Positions 63,099 to 64,000 of a DNA stretch of 64,000 nucleotides are shown in pieces; within the stretch, counting starts at the first letter, position 1; the number at the start of each line of letters is the position of its first letter. The notes under the pieces were generated by a model. That model was not told where the DNA came from. It saw only the letters and a program-made list of their open reading frames with translations, and did not search any database. The translations under genes were made by a program, and so were the position numbers. The DNA lies in the NCBI GenBank assembly GCA_963696025.1, contig CAVOII010000010.1, positions 248,001 through 312,000 on the forward strand, given 5' to 3'. The DNA comes from JABCYV01 sp963696025 (GTDB lineage: Bacteria; Acidobacteriota; Terriglobia; Terriglobales; Acidobacteriaceae).

Positions 63099-64000
63099 AT
63101 GAAAACAAGCGCGCAAACTGAGCCACTTGGCGGTCAACCTGCACCTGGGGCAAAATCTTCGGTCAAAGACTTCGACGAACAGATTACGTATCAGCGAGCA
63201 TTCGAGGCCGTGGTTTGGTCTCAGCCAGCCGTAGGCGTGTACGGCATTCGCCGAGGTATGTTTGCAATCGGCATGAAGGACAACGAAATCTTGGCAATGT
63301 CCCGTCCTCTCGCCACGAGGCACGAGCTTCTGACTGCAAACAACACGACACCCTATATTGCTGGCAATGCAGACCTACGAAATGGTCCGGTGGTGCTCGA
63401 AATTCCTTCGGCATCTGACAAAGGCGTGCTGTACGGTCAGGTTGTTGATGCTTGGCAAGAAACAATTGCCGATGTTGGCCCGTCCGGGATCGATGAAGGT
63501 AAGGGTGCAAAACTTCTTTTTCTCCCACCGGGCTATAAAGACACTCCACCTTCCGGTTATATTGCCATTCCTTCGCAGAACTATCGCATTCAGTTCGGAT
63601 TCCGCTCTATCAAGCTACCCGGAATGACCGATGAACAAGCCAACGCTTACGCAAAAACTCTGAAACTATATCCGTTGGCGGAGGCCGCGAACCCGAAACC
63701 AACCCGCTTCATGGACGCCTTCCCGGCCCGGCTTTCCACTCTGCCCTTTTATGATTTCCGCTATTTTCAGGACCTAGGCGACATCATTAGCGTCGAACCC
63801 GTACGCCCCCGCGACAAGGTGATGATGGGAATGCTTGCCTCCATTGGTATGGAACCCGGAAAGCCGTTCAACCCATCGCCAAAAGCCAAAGCGGCTATGG
63901 AGCGAGCGGTGATCGATGCTTATTTTTATATGCAAGACCGATTCTTCAAGGTGCAAGGGAACAATCTGTTCTGGCCAGATCGGCACTACAGCTATTTCTT
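63099..64000 (+). CDS. DUF1254-domain protein, 3' end outside the window
   Basis: An open frame of at least 300 codons from ATG 63099 that runs off the end. 'QRAFEAVVWSQPAVGVYGIRRGM' and 'TPYIAGNADLRNGPVVLEIP' are typical of DUF1254, and DUF1214 usually follows in the missing part. The full protein is normally 450-500 residues. TAAGGAGA lies about eight bases before the ATG. No signal peptide is visible, although many relatives have one. Function unknown. Confidence 0.85.
   Translation, partial: MKTSAQTEPLGGQPAPGAKSSVKDFDEQITYQRAFEAVVWSQPAVGVYGIRRGMFAIGMKDNEILAMSRPLATRHELLTANNTTPYIAGNADLRNGPVVLEIPSASDKGVLYGQVVDAWQETIADVGPSGIDEGKGAKLLFLPPGYKDTPPSGYIAIPSQNYRIQFGFRSIKLPGMTDEQANAYAKTLKLYPLAEAANPKPTRFMDAFPARLSTLPFYDFRYFQDLGDIISVEPVRPRDKVMMGMLASIGMEPGKPFNPSPKAKAAMERAVIDAYFYMQDRFFKVQGNNLFWPDRHYSYF

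Overview
The window looks like a chromosomal stretch of a soil-type Acidobacteriota (Terriglobia-like) bacterium. The clues are gene content (secreted DUF4440, YceI, PsiF, SphA-type and neuromedin-U-type outer-membrane proteins), strong GGAGG-type ribosome sites, moderate-to-high GC, and a mix of core genes with many decayed mobile elements. This placement is inferred from gene style; there is no rRNA or marker gene in the window.

Layout. 0.1-2.5 kb: DoxX, a Tat-exported multicopper oxidase and a bacterioferritin, all on the minus strand. 2.7-8.35 kb: a mobile-element cluster made of a complete group II intron, an IS110/IS1111-type element with a long non-coding 3' flank, and an IS1182-type element inserted in the centre of a palindrome. 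8.5-11.3 kb: a cytosolic sulfatase with the remnant of its radical-SAM maturase in front and a small Cys/His protein behind. 11.5-13.4 kb: a second, apparently identical copy of the group II intron. 13.5-17.6 kb: a STAS protein, an MgtC/DUF4010 membrane protein, a PNPOx-like flavoprotein, a secreted DUF4440 protein, a small CxxC protein and a LuxR-HTH protein. 17.7-21.1 kb: an island-type segment with a PRTase/DprA-like gene pair, the 3' half of a tRNA-Asn (attachment-site remnant) and a doubly frameshifted tyrosine integrase. 21.3-24.7 kb: two convergent L,D-transpeptidases and a secreted FG-GAP-like protein.

25.5-35.4 kb is an accessory block bounded by diverged direct repeats of the 3' end of a DUF3313-like gene. 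It holds gene fragments, a terminase pair on the minus strand, an XRE repressor with a 20-bp-spaced operator repeat, and a tightly coupled plus-strand early operon (Rad52/ERF-like annealing protein, a small protein, a PD-(D/E)XK nuclease with an Fe-S type Cys pattern, a hypothetical protein, an HNH endonuclease). No capsid, portal or integrase gene is visible, so it is a satellite-like or decayed phage element.

35-42.4 kb: envelope and metabolic genes, including a large glucosidase-like GH gene broken by a one-base insertion. 42.5-61 kb is dominated by organosulfate chemistry. An exported system on the minus strand encodes an aerobic formylglycine-generating enzyme predicted to be a lipoprotein, an exported arylsulfatase, an outer-membrane SphA-like protein and YceI. 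It lies beside a sensor kinase with a substrate-binding-protein sensor domain and two response regulators. A cytosolic system on the plus strand encodes the oxygen-independent maturase anSME and a second copy of the 8.7 kb sulfatase. These are followed by a SulP sulfate transporter and two tandem BASS-type organic-anion symporters. The window therefore carries both known routes of formylglycine installation, each with a sulfatase in the matching compartment. The last genes are a DUF202 membrane protein, a porin-like protein and the start of a DUF1254 gene that runs off the end.
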